Positions 42,157-50,913 of a stretch of 64,000 bases of DNA are shown piece after piece. The notes beneath the pieces are model-generated. The model had not been told where the DNA came from. It worked only from the letters and a program-made list of their open reading frames with translations, and ran no database searches. The first letter of the stretch is position 1; each line of letters starts with the position of its first letter. The stretch lies in NCBI GenBank assembly GCA_965140365.1, contig OZ223196.1; one strand, written 5' to 3'. A program made the position numbers and the translations under genes. The DNA is from Hydrogenovibrio sp965140365 (lineage in GTDB: Bacteria; Pseudomonadota; Gammaproteobacteria; Thiomicrospirales; Thiomicrospiraceae).

Positions 42157-45100
42157 ATGGCATCAGAAAAGCTTAGTAAAACCCGTCGCAGCTTTGCGAC
42201 CCACTTCATTGACCGCCCGGTCACGGCTTGGGTAATCGCTTTTTTGGTCATGATTGCCGGGGTAATCTCCATCAAAAGCTTGCCAGTTTCCCAGTTTCCG
42301 TCCATCGCACCGCCGATGATCAGCGTTCAGGCCACCTACCCTGGTGCCTCTGCACAAGTCATTGAGGATACGGTAACCCAGGTTATCGAAAATAAAATGA
42401 AAGGTTTGGACGGCTTACTGTATATGGCTTCAACCAGTGAATCGACTGGGCAAGCTGAAATCAAACTCTTCTTTAAAAATGGCACCGATGCCGACATCGC
42501 CCAAATGCAGATTCAAAACAAGCTGCAATCGGCCATGTCTTCCATCCCAGAAGCCGTTCAAAAGCAAGGGATACAAGTTGCCAAAACCGCACGCAACTTT
42601 TTGATGGTCGTGGCCATGGTCTCGCCCGATAAAAGCCTGACGGCAATCGACCTCGGCGATTATATCGCCACTCATATCATTGACCAGATCAGCCGTGTCG
42701 AAGGGGTGGGCGAAACCTTACAGTTCAGTGCCGAATACGCCATGCGCGTCTGGCTCGACCCTCTCCAACTGGCGAAATATAAATTAACGTCAACCGATGT
42801 CGTCAATGCCATCCGGGCGAACAATGCCGTGGTCACCGCCGGGCAGTTGGGGGCCATTCCAGCGGTTAAAGATCAACCGATTAACGTAACCGTCAACCTG
42901 CAAAGCCGCTTGAAGTCGGTGGACGATTTCCGCAACGTCATCATCAAAACCGATGAAAATGGAGCGGCCATTACCGTTGGCGATATTGGTCGCGTGGAAG
43001 TCGGTGCGAACACTTACAGCAAACTGGCGCGTTATGAAGGGACTCCGGCCGCCGGTTTTGCGGTTAAAATCACTCCTTCCGCCAATGCATTGGAAACAGC
43101 CGAGCGCGTCAAAAAACGTATGGCGGAATTATCTCAAATCTTCCCGGAAGGTATGGACTACCTCTTACCCTACGACACCACGCCATTCATTCAAATTTCC
43201 ATCGAATCGGTGATTCAAACCTTAATTGAAGCCGTGATTCTGGTGGTATTGATCATGTACCTGTTCCTTGGGAATATCCGTGCCACCTTTATTCCAACCA
43301 TTACCGTGCCCGTGGTATTGTTGGGAACGTTTGGCGTCCTGGCCTTTTTCGGATACTCCATCAACACCCTCACCATGTTTGCCATGGTCCTCGCTATCGG
43401 GCTCCTGGTGGACGACGCCATTGTCGTGGTGGAAAACGTCGAGCGGGTGATGCACGAAGAAGGGCTCCCGGCCAAAGAAGCGACGCGCCGTTCCATGAAC
43501 CAGATTTCCGGTGCCCTAATCGGCATTGGTTTGGTTCTGAGTGCCGTCTTCCTGCCGATGGCCTTCTTCCCGGGGTCCGCCGGGGTCATTTACCAACAGT
43601 TTGCCGTCACCATCGTATCGGCTATGGTCCTGTCGGTCATGGCGGCGTTTATTTTAACGCCGGCCTTGTGTGCCACCATTCTAAAACCCGTGGATAAGGA
43701 AAAAGAAGCCCGTGGATTCTTTGGTTGGTTTAACCGCAATTTCGCGCGCGCCACCAACGGTTATGGCCGTGGCGTTCAGGGCATTATCAAACGCCGTTAT
43801 TTCTTTATGTTGGTTTACGCGCTGATCGTGGGCGCAACCGGCTACTTGTACATGAAAACCCCATCCGGTTTCTTACCGGATGAAGACCAAGGGTTTATGT
43901 TCACCCAAATCATGATGCCGTCCGGCGCCACACGTGAACAAACGCTTGAGGTGGTCAAGCAAGTGGAAAACCACTTCCTGACCACAGAACGCGAGAACAT
44001 CGACAGTCTATTCACGGTACTTGGCTTTAACTTTTCCGGCACCGGTCAGAACACGGCCATCGCCTTTATCAACTTGAAACCTTGGTCGGAACGTTCCAGC
44101 CCGGCACAAAGCGTCAAAGCCATCGCCGGACGCGCCATGGCCAAGTTCGGCCAAATCAAGGAAGGCATGGTATTCGCATTCGGCCCGCCACCGGTTCTAG
44201 AGTTGGGGAATGCTACCGGTTTCAACCTCTACGTGAAGGACAATGCCGGTCTTGGACGCGATAAACTCTACGATGCCCGAAACCAGGTGCTGGGCATGGC
44301 GAGCCAGAACCCGGACCTGATTGGTGTTCGCCCGAACGGCCAGGAACCAGCGCCGGTACTGGAAATGAAAGTCGACAAACAAAAAGCCGAAGCTTTAGGC
44401 TTGAAAATCGAAGACATCAATACGGCGCTGTCCGTCGCTTGGGGGAGTGCTTATGTGGATGACTTCATCAAGCAAGGCAAAGTGAAACAAATTTACGTGC
44501 AATCGGATGCGCCTTACCGGATGCTTCCGGAGAATATGCAGGATTGGTACGTTCGCAACGACCAGGGCGAAATGATTCCGGCCACCGCCTTCCTGACCAC
44601 TCAGTGGACCAAGGAATCGCCGAAATTGGAACGCTATAACGGGGTGCCTGCTTTGCAAATCCTCGGGATGTCGCCACCCAACATCAGCTCCGGTCAGGCC
44701 ATGCAAACGGTCGAGCAAATTGCACAAACCCTGCCGAAAGGCATTGGCATCGAATGGACCGGTTTGTCTTACGAAGAAAAAGCGGCCGGTTCCAAAGCCA
44801 CCCTGCTTTATGCTCTGTCGATTCTGGTGGTCTTCCTGTGTTTGGCCGCCCTGTACGAAAGTTGGAGTTTGCCGGTTTCGGTTATGCTGATTGTACCCTT
44901 AGGTGCGTTGGGCACCCTGGTGGCCGCGAACTTCTTCCAGATGCCGAGCGACATTTATTTCCAAGTGGGCTTATTGACAATCGTCGGTCTGGCGACCAAA
45001 AACGCCATCCTGATTGTCGAGTTCTCTAAAGAATTGGTGGAAGACGGTGTCGAAGCCGTTGAAGCCAGTATCCGAGCCGCAAAAATGCGTTTAAGACCGA

Positions 45101-45309
45101 TTCTGATGACCTCTCTGGCCTTCGGTTTCGGGGTTCTACCATTGGCGTTGAGTTCGGGCGCCGGTTCCGGTGCGCACCATGCGATCGGGATCGGGGTATT
45201 GGGCGGAATGGTCAGTGCCACCGCACTGGGTATCTTCCTGGTACCAATGTTCTTCGTTGTGATGCAGCAATGGTTTGCCAAGAAATTGAGCAAGCCGGCC
45301 GCGGAATAA
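42157..45309 (+). CDS. RND efflux pump inner-membrane transporter (HAE-1 type)
   Basis: A 1,050-residue AcrB/MexB-type transporter with 12 membrane segments and two large periplasmic loops. It begins FIDRPVTAWVIAFLVMIAGV and SIAPPMISVQATYPGASAQVIEDTV, typical of the hydrophobe/amphiphile efflux branch. The proton-relay Asp pair is in GLLVDDAIVVVENVERVM near residue 405, and FFPGSAGVIYQQFAVTIVSAM and ATKNAILIVEFSKEL follow. It lies two bases after the adaptor gene. Substrates are probably hydrophobic toxic compounds; none can be named. Confidence 0.94.
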   Translation: MASEKLSKTRRSFATHFIDRPVTAWVIAFLVMIAGVISIKSLPVSQFPSIAPPMISVQATYPGASAQVIEDTVTQVIENKMKGLDGLLYMASTSESTGQAEIKLFFKNGTDADIAQMQIQNKLQSAMSSIPEAVQKQGIQVAKTARNFLMVVAMVSPDKSLTAIDLGDYIATHIIDQISRVEGVGETLQFSAEYAMRVWLDPLQLAKYKLTSTDVVNAIRANNAVVTAGQLGAIPAVKDQPINVTVNLQSRLKSVDDFRNVIIKTDENGAAITVGDIGRVEVGANTYSKLARYEGTPAAGFAVKITPSANALETAERVKKRMAELSQIFPEGMDYLLPYDTTPFIQISIESVIQTLIEAVILVVLIMYLFLGNIRATFIPTITVPVVLLGTFGVLAFFGYSINTLTMFAMVLAIGLLVDDAIVVVENVERVMHEEGLPAKEATRRSMNQISGALIGIGLVLSAVFLPMAFFPGSAGVIYQQFAVTIVSAMVLSVMAAFILTPALCATILKPVDKEKEARGFFGWFNRNFARATNGYGRGVQGIIKRRYFFMLVYALIVGATGYLYMKTPSGFLPDEDQGFMFTQIMMPSGATREQTLEVVKQVENHFLTTERENIDSLFTVLGFNFSGTGQNTAIAFINLKPWSERSSPAQSVKAIAGRAMAKFGQIKEGMVFAFGPPPVLELGNATGFNLYVKDNAGLGRDKLYDARNQVLGMASQNPDLIGVRPNGQEPAPVLEMKVDKQKAEALGLKIEDINTALSVAWGSAYVDDFIKQGKVKQIYVQSDAPYRMLPENMQDWYVRNDQGEMIPATAFLTTQWTKESPKLERYNGVPALQILGMSPPNISSGQAMQTVEQIAQTLPKGIGIEWTGLSYEEKAAGSKATLLYALSILVVFLCLAALYESWSLPVSVMLIVPLGALGTLVAANFFQMPSDIYFQVGLLTIVGLATKNAILIVEFSKELVEDGVEAVEASIRAAKMRLRPILMTSLAFGFGVLPLALSSGAGSGAHHAIGIGVLGGMVSATALGIFLVPMFFVVMQQWFAKKLSKPAAE

Positions 45310-45343
45310 CGAAGGCAGACAGTTTTAAGTTTTCTTTCGATTG

Positions 45344-45406
45344 CCCGTCAAAAACCGCCAGGCCTTTATACCCTTTAGGGTGTGGTGGTTTTTGATGGGC
45401 TTTTTT
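45344..45406 (+). terminator. Terminator of the RND pump operon, with a near CCAGGCCTGG
   Basis: CCCGTCAAAAACCGCCA (45344-45360) pairs with 45383-45399, matching at 15 of 17 positions with the other two able to form G-U pairs, and is followed by CTTTTTT. CCAGGCCTTT (45358-45367) is an eight-of-ten copy of the dispersed repeat at the base of the loop. Confidence 0.85.
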
Positions 45407-45653
45407 ATACCCCCTTTTCAATCACACACCGTAACGGATTGGCCCGGCAGCCATCGCAAACCGAAAGCCCTCATTCTTAACCGGCTTAAGACATGGGCCA
45501 AGAATCACCCAAGACAACCTTACCGTCCTGACTAGCCCGCCCCTTCGTAATAATGGCATCGCACGACTTTAAACCTATGCCCCACCTTTTCTCCCTCTCG
45601 TCTGATAAACGATAAGCCCCGATGAGTAGGAACCGACCTTTATCTAGCAGATA
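45407..45653. other. Intergenic region, no gene seen
   Basis: This stretch lies between the convergent terminators of the RND operon and the SulP gene. I see no open reading frame with a binding site and no repeat related to the others in the window. Confidence 0.5.
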
Positions 45654-45689
45654 TAAAAAAACCCGTAGACGATAACGCCTACGGGGTTC
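45654..45689 (-). terminator. Terminator of the SulP gene
   Basis: On the minus strand CCCGTAG and CTACGGG form a stem with a ten-base loop, followed by seven T. It lies about 45 bases after the SulP stop. Confidence 0.85.
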
Positions 45690-45731
45690 ATGGATAAGAT
45701 AGCCGGCGACTAAACGTTAGCTCAGACGCAT

Positions 45732-47312
45732 TTATTTGCCAAGTGACACATGGTAGTGTGGGTCTTCAGACACATTGACTTCCACCAAGTCTCGGGCTTC
45801 GTCCAATAGATTTTGGCACTCGGGACTCAAGTGCTTCAGTACGATTTTCTTGCCTTCCGCTTTGTATTTTTTCGTCAGGCTATCAATGGCTTCCACCCCA
45901 GTATGATCGTACACTCGGGAATGCTGAAAATCGATATGCACACATTCCGGATCGTTTTTTGGATTAAACATATCAATAAAGTTCTGGGACGAAGCAAAGA
46001 ACAAAGGCCCGTAAACCTTATAGATTTTGCCTTGTCGACCGTCTTCGGACGTCATTTCCGAGGTTTCCACCATGACTCTTTGCGCGTGCTGCCATGCGAA
46101 TACCAATGCCGACACAACCACACCGGCAATCACCGCCACCGCCAAGTCGAAAATCACCGTCAAAACGGTTACCAACACCATCACAAAAGCATCCATCTTG
46201 CTCATGCCGCGCATGATATTCCAGCTCGACCAGTTAAAAGTGGCAATCACCACAAAAAACATCAAACCAACCAAGGCACCAATCGGGACCATCTCAATCC
46301 AGGGAGCCGCAATTAACACGATCACCAGCAAGCCAAGCGCCGCCGTAATACCGGACAAGCGCCCGGTACCACCGGAGCTGACGTTAATCATCGACTGGCC
46401 AATCAGGGCACAGCCCCCCATGGTGCCAAACGTACCCGCGGTACAGTTAGCCGCCCCCAGCGCGATACATTCACGATTACCTTTGCCGCGGGTTTCGGTA
46501 ATATCGTCAATCAACGTCATCGTCAACAGCGACTCCACCGAGCCGATAATGGTCAAAATAATCGCATATGGCAAAATAATCCAAAGCGTTTCCAAACTGA
46601 AAAAGTTGTCCGGCAAAGCCATCATCCAGGTCATGCCCTGAAAACCGTTTTCCGTCCCATCACCGAATACCAGCGATTCCAAGGTGCCCGACACGGCCGC
46701 CTTATCGCCCACCGTAACGGTATTCATATCAAAGAAAATCACCGCCAAGGTGACCAGTACTATCGCCGCCAAAGCCGACGGCACCGCCTTCGTCAAACGG
46801 GGCAGCAAGTAAATAATCGCCATGGTCGCCGCAATAATCCCCATCATGATGTACAGACTGTTACCGGATAACCAATCCCCATCCGAATCCTTAAACTGGG
46901 TGAACTGAGCAATCAAGATGACCAGTGCCAAACCGTTAACAAACCCGAGCATGACCGGACTCGGCACCATGCGGATAAACCGCCCCCACTTCATCCAACC
47001 GATGAATATCTGAAACACCCCCATCATAATGACCGCCGCAAACAAATAGGTGGCGCCGTGTTCCATCACCAAATGCATCATCACCACCGCCAGCGAACCG
47101 GCCGCCGCGGAAATCATACCCGGCCGGCCGCCGAACATGGACGTAATAAAACCAACAATAATGGCGGCGTATAACCCAACCAAAGGGTGAACTCCAGCGA
47201 CGAAAGCAAAGGCCACCGCTTCCGGCACCAGAGCCAGCGAAACGGTAATGCCCGACAAAGTGTCAGCTTTGTATTTACGCCAATCAAAGGCGCTTGAGGG
47301 AGACTGAGTCAT
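45732..47312 (-). CDS. SulP family inorganic anion transporter with STAS domain
   Basis: A 526-residue protein with 10-14 membrane segments and the SulP signature region (ADTLSGITVSLALVPEAVAFAFVAGVHPLVGLYAAII), then a C-terminal STAS domain from about residue 430 (KIYKVYGPLFFASSQNFIDMF, HIDFQHSRVYDHTGVEAID). SulP proteins carry sulfate, bicarbonate or other anions, often with Na+ or H+. In autotrophic sulfur oxidisers some are bicarbonate uptake systems; here that is only inference. I chose ATG 47312 with AAAGGA upstream rather than an in-frame start at 47342. A small membrane protein gene is divergent from it. Confidence 0.9.
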   Translation of the reverse strand: MTQSPSSAFDWRKYKADTLSGITVSLALVPEAVAFAFVAGVHPLVGLYAAIIVGFITSMFGGRPGMISAAAGSLAVVMMHLVMEHGATYLFAAVIMMGVFQIFIGWMKWGRFIRMVPSPVMLGFVNGLALVILIAQFTQFKDSDGDWLSGNSLYIMMGIIAATMAIIYLLPRLTKAVPSALAAIVLVTLAVIFFDMNTVTVGDKAAVSGTLESLVFGDGTENGFQGMTWMMALPDNFFSLETLWIILPYAIILTIIGSVESLLTMTLIDDITETRGKGNRECIALGAANCTAGTFGTMGGCALIGQSMINVSSGGTGRLSGITAALGLLVIVLIAAPWIEMVPIGALVGLMFFVVIATFNWSSWNIMRGMSKMDAFVMVLVTVLTVIFDLAVAVIAGVVVSALVFAWQHAQRVMVETSEMTSEDGRQGKIYKVYGPLFFASSQNFIDMFNPKNDPECVHIDFQHSRVYDHTGVEAIDSLTKKYKAEGKKIVLKHLSPECQNLLDEARDLVEVNVSEDPHYHVSLGK

Positions 47313-47446
47313 CTTGAATCCTTTCTTTTGAAAACCGCGCAAATTCTAACAGAAAAAGCGTAAAATGATGCGTTTTATCCCGGTCAAGGCTTAAAACCAA
47401 ACCGCAAAAAACCTTTAAAAACAAATGGAAAAACAAAGGGCATCTT

Positions 47447-47620
47447 ATGTGGATTAACCATATCGGTGAAATCATGATGGGCGTTTTCATCCTGCTCATC
47501 GCCGCGCATTTCGGACTGCACTTCTACTTTAAGTCCGTCAAACGCAAAAAAGCCAAACAACAAAAAACCGCATCGGCCACGGACTCGAGCCCGCCGTCGG
47601 ACAAGGAACCTAACGAATAG
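47447..47620 (+). CDS. Small membrane protein (57 residues), divergent from SulP
   Basis: ATG 47447 follows AAAGGG by seven bases and gives a 57-residue protein. One hydrophobic segment (about residues 9-28, IMMGVFILLIAAHFGLHFYF) is followed by a very basic stretch (KSVKRKKAKQQK) and an acidic Ser/Pro tail (SSPPSDKEPNE). The positive-inside rule puts the tail in the cytoplasm. The stop is followed after seven bases by a perfect palindromic terminator, which supports a real transcription unit. I do not recognise the family. It shares a roughly 130-base promoter region with the SulP gene. Confidence 0.75.
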   Translation: MWINHIGEIMMGVFILLIAAHFGLHFYFKSVKRKKAKQQKTASATDSSPPSDKEPNE

Positions 47621-47627
47621 GTTGATT

Positions 47628-47653
47628 AAAAACGCCCAGGCCTGGGCGTTTTT
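47628..47653. terminator. Perfect 26-base palindromic terminator with CCAGGCCTGG
   Basis: AAAAACGCCCAGG and CCTGGGCGTTTTT form a perfect palindrome, seven bases after the small membrane protein gene and convergent with ppnP. The exact repeat is at 47636-47645. It can work in both directions. Confidence 0.88.
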
Positions 47654-47699
47654 GGTATAACGAAAATACGACGCTGAATCCCGTCGTTAAAACGAAAAC

Positions 47700-48014
47700 T
47701 TACTCGATGTAAGAACAGCAATAATCGGCAACGGTGTTCACTTTGATGCCGAATTTCGAGTTGGCCGGCACATTAAAGGTTTCTCCCCCAACCAATGTTT
47801 GCCACTCGGTTTCACCCGGCAACAACACTTCAACTTCTCCAGCCAGCATTTCCATGATCTCGGCCGCTTCCGTGCCAAACTCATACTCACCCGGCAATAG
47901 GATACCTAAGGTTTTCTTACTGCCGTCCGCAAACAGCAACGTACGGCTGGTCACTTTTCCATCGTAGTAAATATTCGCCGCTTTGACAGCGGTAACGTTT
48001 TCAAACTGAGACAT
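47700..48014 (-). CDS. ppnP: Pyrimidine/purine nucleoside phosphorylase
   Basis: A 104-residue cupin-fold protein of the former DUF1255/YaiE family. It begins MSQFENVTAVKAANIYYDGKV and shows FADGSKKTLGILLPGEYEFGT, EIMEMLAGEVEVLLPG and FNVPANSKFGIKV. PpnP splits several nucleosides with phosphate. Length is normal. The ATG follows AAGGATGGGCC. It is a single gene. Confidence 0.93.
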   Translation of the reverse strand: MSQFENVTAVKAANIYYDGKVTSRTLLFADGSKKTLGILLPGEYEFGTEAAEIMEMLAGEVEVLLPGETEWQTLVGGETFNVPANSKFGIKVNTVADYCCSYIE

Positions 48015-48079
48015 GGCCCATCCTTATTTCAGACACAAAAAAGAAACGTATTATAGCGGAAGCCATTCAGAAAAAGACG

Positions 48080-48535
48080 TTAACGCAACGAATGGGAAGC
48101 GTAATAAATCTCACGCAGGAAAATTAGCAACCCCACAATCAAGGATGCCATCGCCAAAATAAACAACACCGCGATGAACAACGAACCGTTGAACGCGAAG
48201 AACGCGCTCAGAAACATGATCATAATCACCAGCGCCACCAACAAAGCGGTCATGGTACAGGCCAGAATGGCATGATTGAGATAACGACGACGCCGTTCCA
48301 GGAAGTCCAACCGCTGGCGAATTTCGCTGGAACGCCGGTCAATCGGGCTTTGGGCTTTTTCCATCATCAGAATATTACTCAATTCTTCCGACTTGGATAC
48401 GATGCGTGACAAACGCCCGACTAACACCCCGAGCAAGCTACCGATACCGGCCAATAAAAACACCGGCGCCACGGAAAGCTGAATCAAATGTGACACCGTA
48501 TTCACAGGCACGGCATCGGAAAACAACTCGGTCAT
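48080..48535 (-). CDS. DUF2721-like membrane protein
   Basis: A 151-residue protein with an N-terminal membrane segment (SVAPVFLLAGIGSLLGVLVGRLSRIV), a charged middle region (RRSSEIRQRLDFLERRRRYLNHAI) and two further membrane segments at the end. The pattern APVFLLAGIGSLLxVLxxRLxRIVDR with a following R(R)xYL is typical of DUF2721. The function is unknown. It lies after gloA on the same strand with a 34-base gap and may be co-transcribed with it. Confidence 0.8.
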   Translation of the reverse strand: MTELFSDAVPVNTVSHLIQLSVAPVFLLAGIGSLLGVLVGRLSRIVSKSEELSNILMMEKAQSPIDRRSSEIRQRLDFLERRRRYLNHAILACTMTALLVALVIMIMFLSAFFAFNGSLFIAVLFILAMASLIVGLLIFLREIYYASHSLR

Positions 48536-48569
48536 GAAATCCCTATCTATGCTTTAAAAAGAACACGCC

Positions 48570-48965
48570 TTACCAACGTTGATGATCCGCACCGATAAAC
48601 TCGATCTGGTAGCCATCCGGGTCTTCGGCAAATGCAATAATGGTACTACCAGCATTCATCGGCCCCGCTTCACGAATGATTTTGCCACCCGCCGCTTTCA
48701 CCGCGTCCGCCGCCTGATACACATCGTCCACTTCAATGGCGATATGTCCATACCCTTCCCCCAAGTCGTACGAGGAAACGTCCCAGTTATAGGTCAATTC
48801 CAAAACCGTGTTGTTCTCTTCATCCCCATACCCCAAAAAGGCCAGGGTGAATTCGCCTTTCGGGTAATCCTTACGGCGTAATAACTTCATTCCCAAGACG
48901 TCGGTATAAAACTGAATCGATTTTTCCAAGTCACCCACTCGCAACATGGTATGCAATAAACGCAT
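48570..48965 (-). CDS. gloA: Lactoylglutathione lyase (glyoxalase I)
   Basis: A 131-residue vicinal-oxygen-chelate enzyme. It begins MRLLHTMLRVGDLEKSIQFYTDVLGMKLLRR, and the metal ligands are His-5, Glu-56-type (LELTYNW), His in YGHIAIEVDD and Glu in GYQIEFIG. It isomerises the methylglyoxal-glutathione adduct to S-lactoylglutathione. The ATG follows GAGGAG, which overlaps the end of the small upstream gene. It belongs to a short minus-strand unit with the small membrane protein at 48975-49148. Confidence 0.96.
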   Translation of the reverse strand: MRLLHTMLRVGDLEKSIQFYTDVLGMKLLRRKDYPKGEFTLAFLGYGDEENNTVLELTYNWDVSSYDLGEGYGHIAIEVDDVYQAADAVKAAGGKIIREAGPMNAGSTIIAFAEDPDGYQIEFIGADHQRW

Positions 48966-48974
48966 GCAAACTCC

Positions 48975-49148
48975 TCACACTAATTCGTTTTCATTTTTCG
49001 GTTTCAAAAACAGCAATACGACCAGCGCCAACGGGCCGAATAAAATACCCAGCACCGCCCACGCATACGGAGAGCGCCCTTTCATTTCCGCCAGCTTCAT
49101 GCAAATAATGCCGATAACCAGCAGCAACAGTAACCATAGTAAATGCAT
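48975..49148 (-). CDS. Small membrane protein (57 residues) upstream of gloA
   Basis: ATG 49148 follows GAGGGCG and gives a 57-residue protein. Two hydrophobic segments (MHLLWLLLLLVIGIICM and AWAVLGILFGPLALVVLLFL) are separated by a short polar loop (KLAEMKGRSPY). The tail is KPKNENELV. The gloA ribosome binding site lies at its stop codon, nine bases before gloA, so the two are translated together. GRSPYAWAVLGxLFGPLAL recalls small membrane proteins of unknown role in proteobacteria. I give no function. Confidence 0.75.
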   Translation of the reverse strand: MHLLWLLLLLVIGIICMKLAEMKGRSPYAWAVLGILFGPLALVVLLFLKPKNENELV

Positions 49149-49181
49149 TTTAACGCCCTCCTAGTTCAAGAAGCGGCCGAT

Positions 49182-50459
49182 TTAAACGCTGACTTTCTCC
49201 AACGCTTGCTCGATATCCGCAATGATATCATCTATGTGCTCAATGCCAATGGACAAACGCACCAAATCTTCCGACACCCCGGCTTTTTCCAATTCTTCCG
49301 GACTCAACTGGCGGTGAGTGGTGGTCGCCGGGTGGCACGCCAGCGATTTGGCATCGCCGATATTCACCAAACGCAGAATCATCTGTAAGGCATCGATAAA
49401 CTGACCGCCGGCTTCGCGCCCGCCTTTAATGCCAAAGCTCAAAATACCGGAACCGGAGCCTTTGGTAGTCTTCATACAGACTTCGTGATATTTGTCATCC
49501 GGCAAAGACGCATAATTCACCCAGGACACTTTTGGGTGTTTCTTCAAATATTCAGCCACTTTCAGGGTGTTCTCACAATGGCGCTCCATGCGCAGCCCCA
49601 GGGTTTCCAAGCCCTGCAACAGCAAGAAGGCACTGTGCGCCGACAAAGCTGCACCGGTATTGCGCAACGGCACCACGCGGCAACGGGCAATAAAGGCTGC
49701 CGCACCAATGTCACGCGTATAACTCACGCCATGATAAGACGGATCCGGGTCATTCAACATCGGGAAACGGTCTTTATTCGCCACCCAGTCGAATTTTCCG
49801 GAATCAATGACAATGCCGCCCAAGGTCGTGCCGTGCCCGCCGACAAACTTGGTCAAAGCGTGAATGACAATGTCCGCGCCCAAATCAATCGGACGGCACA
49901 AATACGGCGTCGCCACCGTGTTATCCACCATCAACGGCAAACCGTGCTTATGCGCGATTTCCGCCAGGCGTGCCACATCCACCACATTACCGGCCGGATT
50001 CCCGATGGATTCACAGAAAATGGCACGCGTTTTATCGTCAATCGCCGCTTCAAAAGCGTCGTAATCGTCCGCCTTCACCATTCGCACTTCAATCCCCTGA
50101 CGCGGAAACGTATGCGCAAACAGATTATAAGTGCCGCCATACAACTGGCTGGTACTGACAATGTTGTCCCCGGCCTGGGCAATGGTTTGAATGGCATAGG
50201 TAATCGCCGCCATACCGGTGGCGAGCGCCAACCCTGCCACACCGCCTTCCATTTCCGCCATGCGTTTTTCCAACACATCACACGTCGGGTTCATAATACG
50301 GCTGTAAATATTGCCAGGCACTTTCAAATCAAACAAATCCGCACCGTGTTGCGTGTCGTCAAAGGTATAAGACGTGGTTTGGTAAATAGGTACAGCGGCC
50401 GATTTCGTCGTACTTTCCGATTCATACCCGTGATGCAGAGCGATGGATTCCAGTTTCAT
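49182..50459 (-). CDS. metY: O-acetylhomoserine sulfhydrylase type PLP enzyme
   Basis: A 425-residue Cys/Met-metabolism PLP enzyme. The N-terminus (ALHHGYESESTTKSAAVPIYQTTSYTF) and length of about 425 are typical of O-acetylhomoserine aminocarboxypropyltransferase. The PLP lysine is in HALTKFVGGHGTTLGG near residue 210. ATGMAAI and VDNTVATPYLCRPIDLGADI are also seen. It would make homocysteine from O-acetylhomoserine and sulfide. No SAM riboswitch-like structure was noticed upstream. Confidence 0.93.
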   Translation of the reverse strand: MKLESIALHHGYESESTTKSAAVPIYQTTSYTFDDTQHGADLFDLKVPGNIYSRIMNPTCDVLEKRMAEMEGGVAGLALATGMAAITYAIQTIAQAGDNIVSTSQLYGGTYNLFAHTFPRQGIEVRMVKADDYDAFEAAIDDKTRAIFCESIGNPAGNVVDVARLAEIAHKHGLPLMVDNTVATPYLCRPIDLGADIVIHALTKFVGGHGTTLGGIVIDSGKFDWVANKDRFPMLNDPDPSYHGVSYTRDIGAAAFIARCRVVPLRNTGAALSAHSAFLLLQGLETLGLRMERHCENTLKVAEYLKKHPKVSWVNYASLPDDKYHEVCMKTTKGSGSGILSFGIKGGREAGGQFIDALQMILRLVNIGDAKSLACHPATTTHRQLSPEELEKAGVSEDLVRLSIGIEHIDDIIADIEQALEKVSV

Positions 50460-50693
50460 ATTGATCCTTTATAAGTTAGCGAGGCAATGCCATACCTTAA
50501 CCCACTCGGAATGGAAAGCCGGTTAAGACATTGTTATTGCAATTATTTTATTGTTTTCAATGCCATGCCAGTGAACCTATATTAAAAATTTTCATCTCAA
50601 CACGATAAAAATTAATACTTTATTTTCAATAACATAGATATTTTAAATACCCTTAATACTAGTGATATTTCCGTAATCTGTCAAATGGATTCT
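50460..50693. other. AT-rich region upstream of metY
   Basis: It must hold the metY promoter (minus strand) and is AT-rich from about 50523 to 50690. I could not fix a promoter and see no gene. Confidence 0.4.
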
Positions 50694-50856
50694 AGCAGCC
50701 TGTCGGACTTAAATGATCGATGCGAAAGAAAGTCTGGCTTGCGTCAGTTTTCGTTCAATTTTGAGGCGAATAGCCCGCTATTGAACGAAAAATTGGGCCA
50801 AAAATGGTCAAGTCCAGCTTTTTTGCAGCCGATTGGCTTAAGTCCGACAGGCTGCT
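50694..50856. mobile_element. 163-base MITE-like element with perfect 19-base inverted ends
   Basis: AGCAGCCTGTCGGACTTAA (50694-50712) and its exact reverse complement (50838-50856) bound the element. Inside, TTTTCGTTCAAT and ATTGAACGAAAA form a second perfect inverted repeat around GCGAATAGCCCGCT. No transposase frame and no clear target duplication are visible. It is probably a non-autonomous mobile repeat. It lies between metY and the 3' end of the MFS gene. Confidence 0.75.
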
Positions 50857-50882
50857 TGCCAAATCATCCACCCCAAAAACCA

Positions 50883-50892
50883 CCAGGCCTGG
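50883..50892. repeat. CCAGGCCTGG palindrome 3' of the MFS gene
   Basis: Exact copy 22 bases after the MFS stop. On the minus strand it is followed by T-GG-TTTTT, so it may act as a weak terminator, but the stem is short. Confidence 0.8.
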
Positions 50893-50913
50893 GCAAAACC
50901 GCATTAGGCACCA

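Noticed and set aside
46027..46641. 204-codon plus-strand frame
   Set aside because: It is antisense to the SulP gene, of low complexity (Thr/Ile/Pro rich) as expected from the complement of a membrane protein.
49485..50474. 329-codon plus-strand frame
   Set aside because: It is the exact antisense of metY, Arg/His rich, without a binding site.
50460..50693. Possible SAM riboswitch before metY
   Set aside because: No paired helices or conserved riboswitch core could be recognised in the leader.
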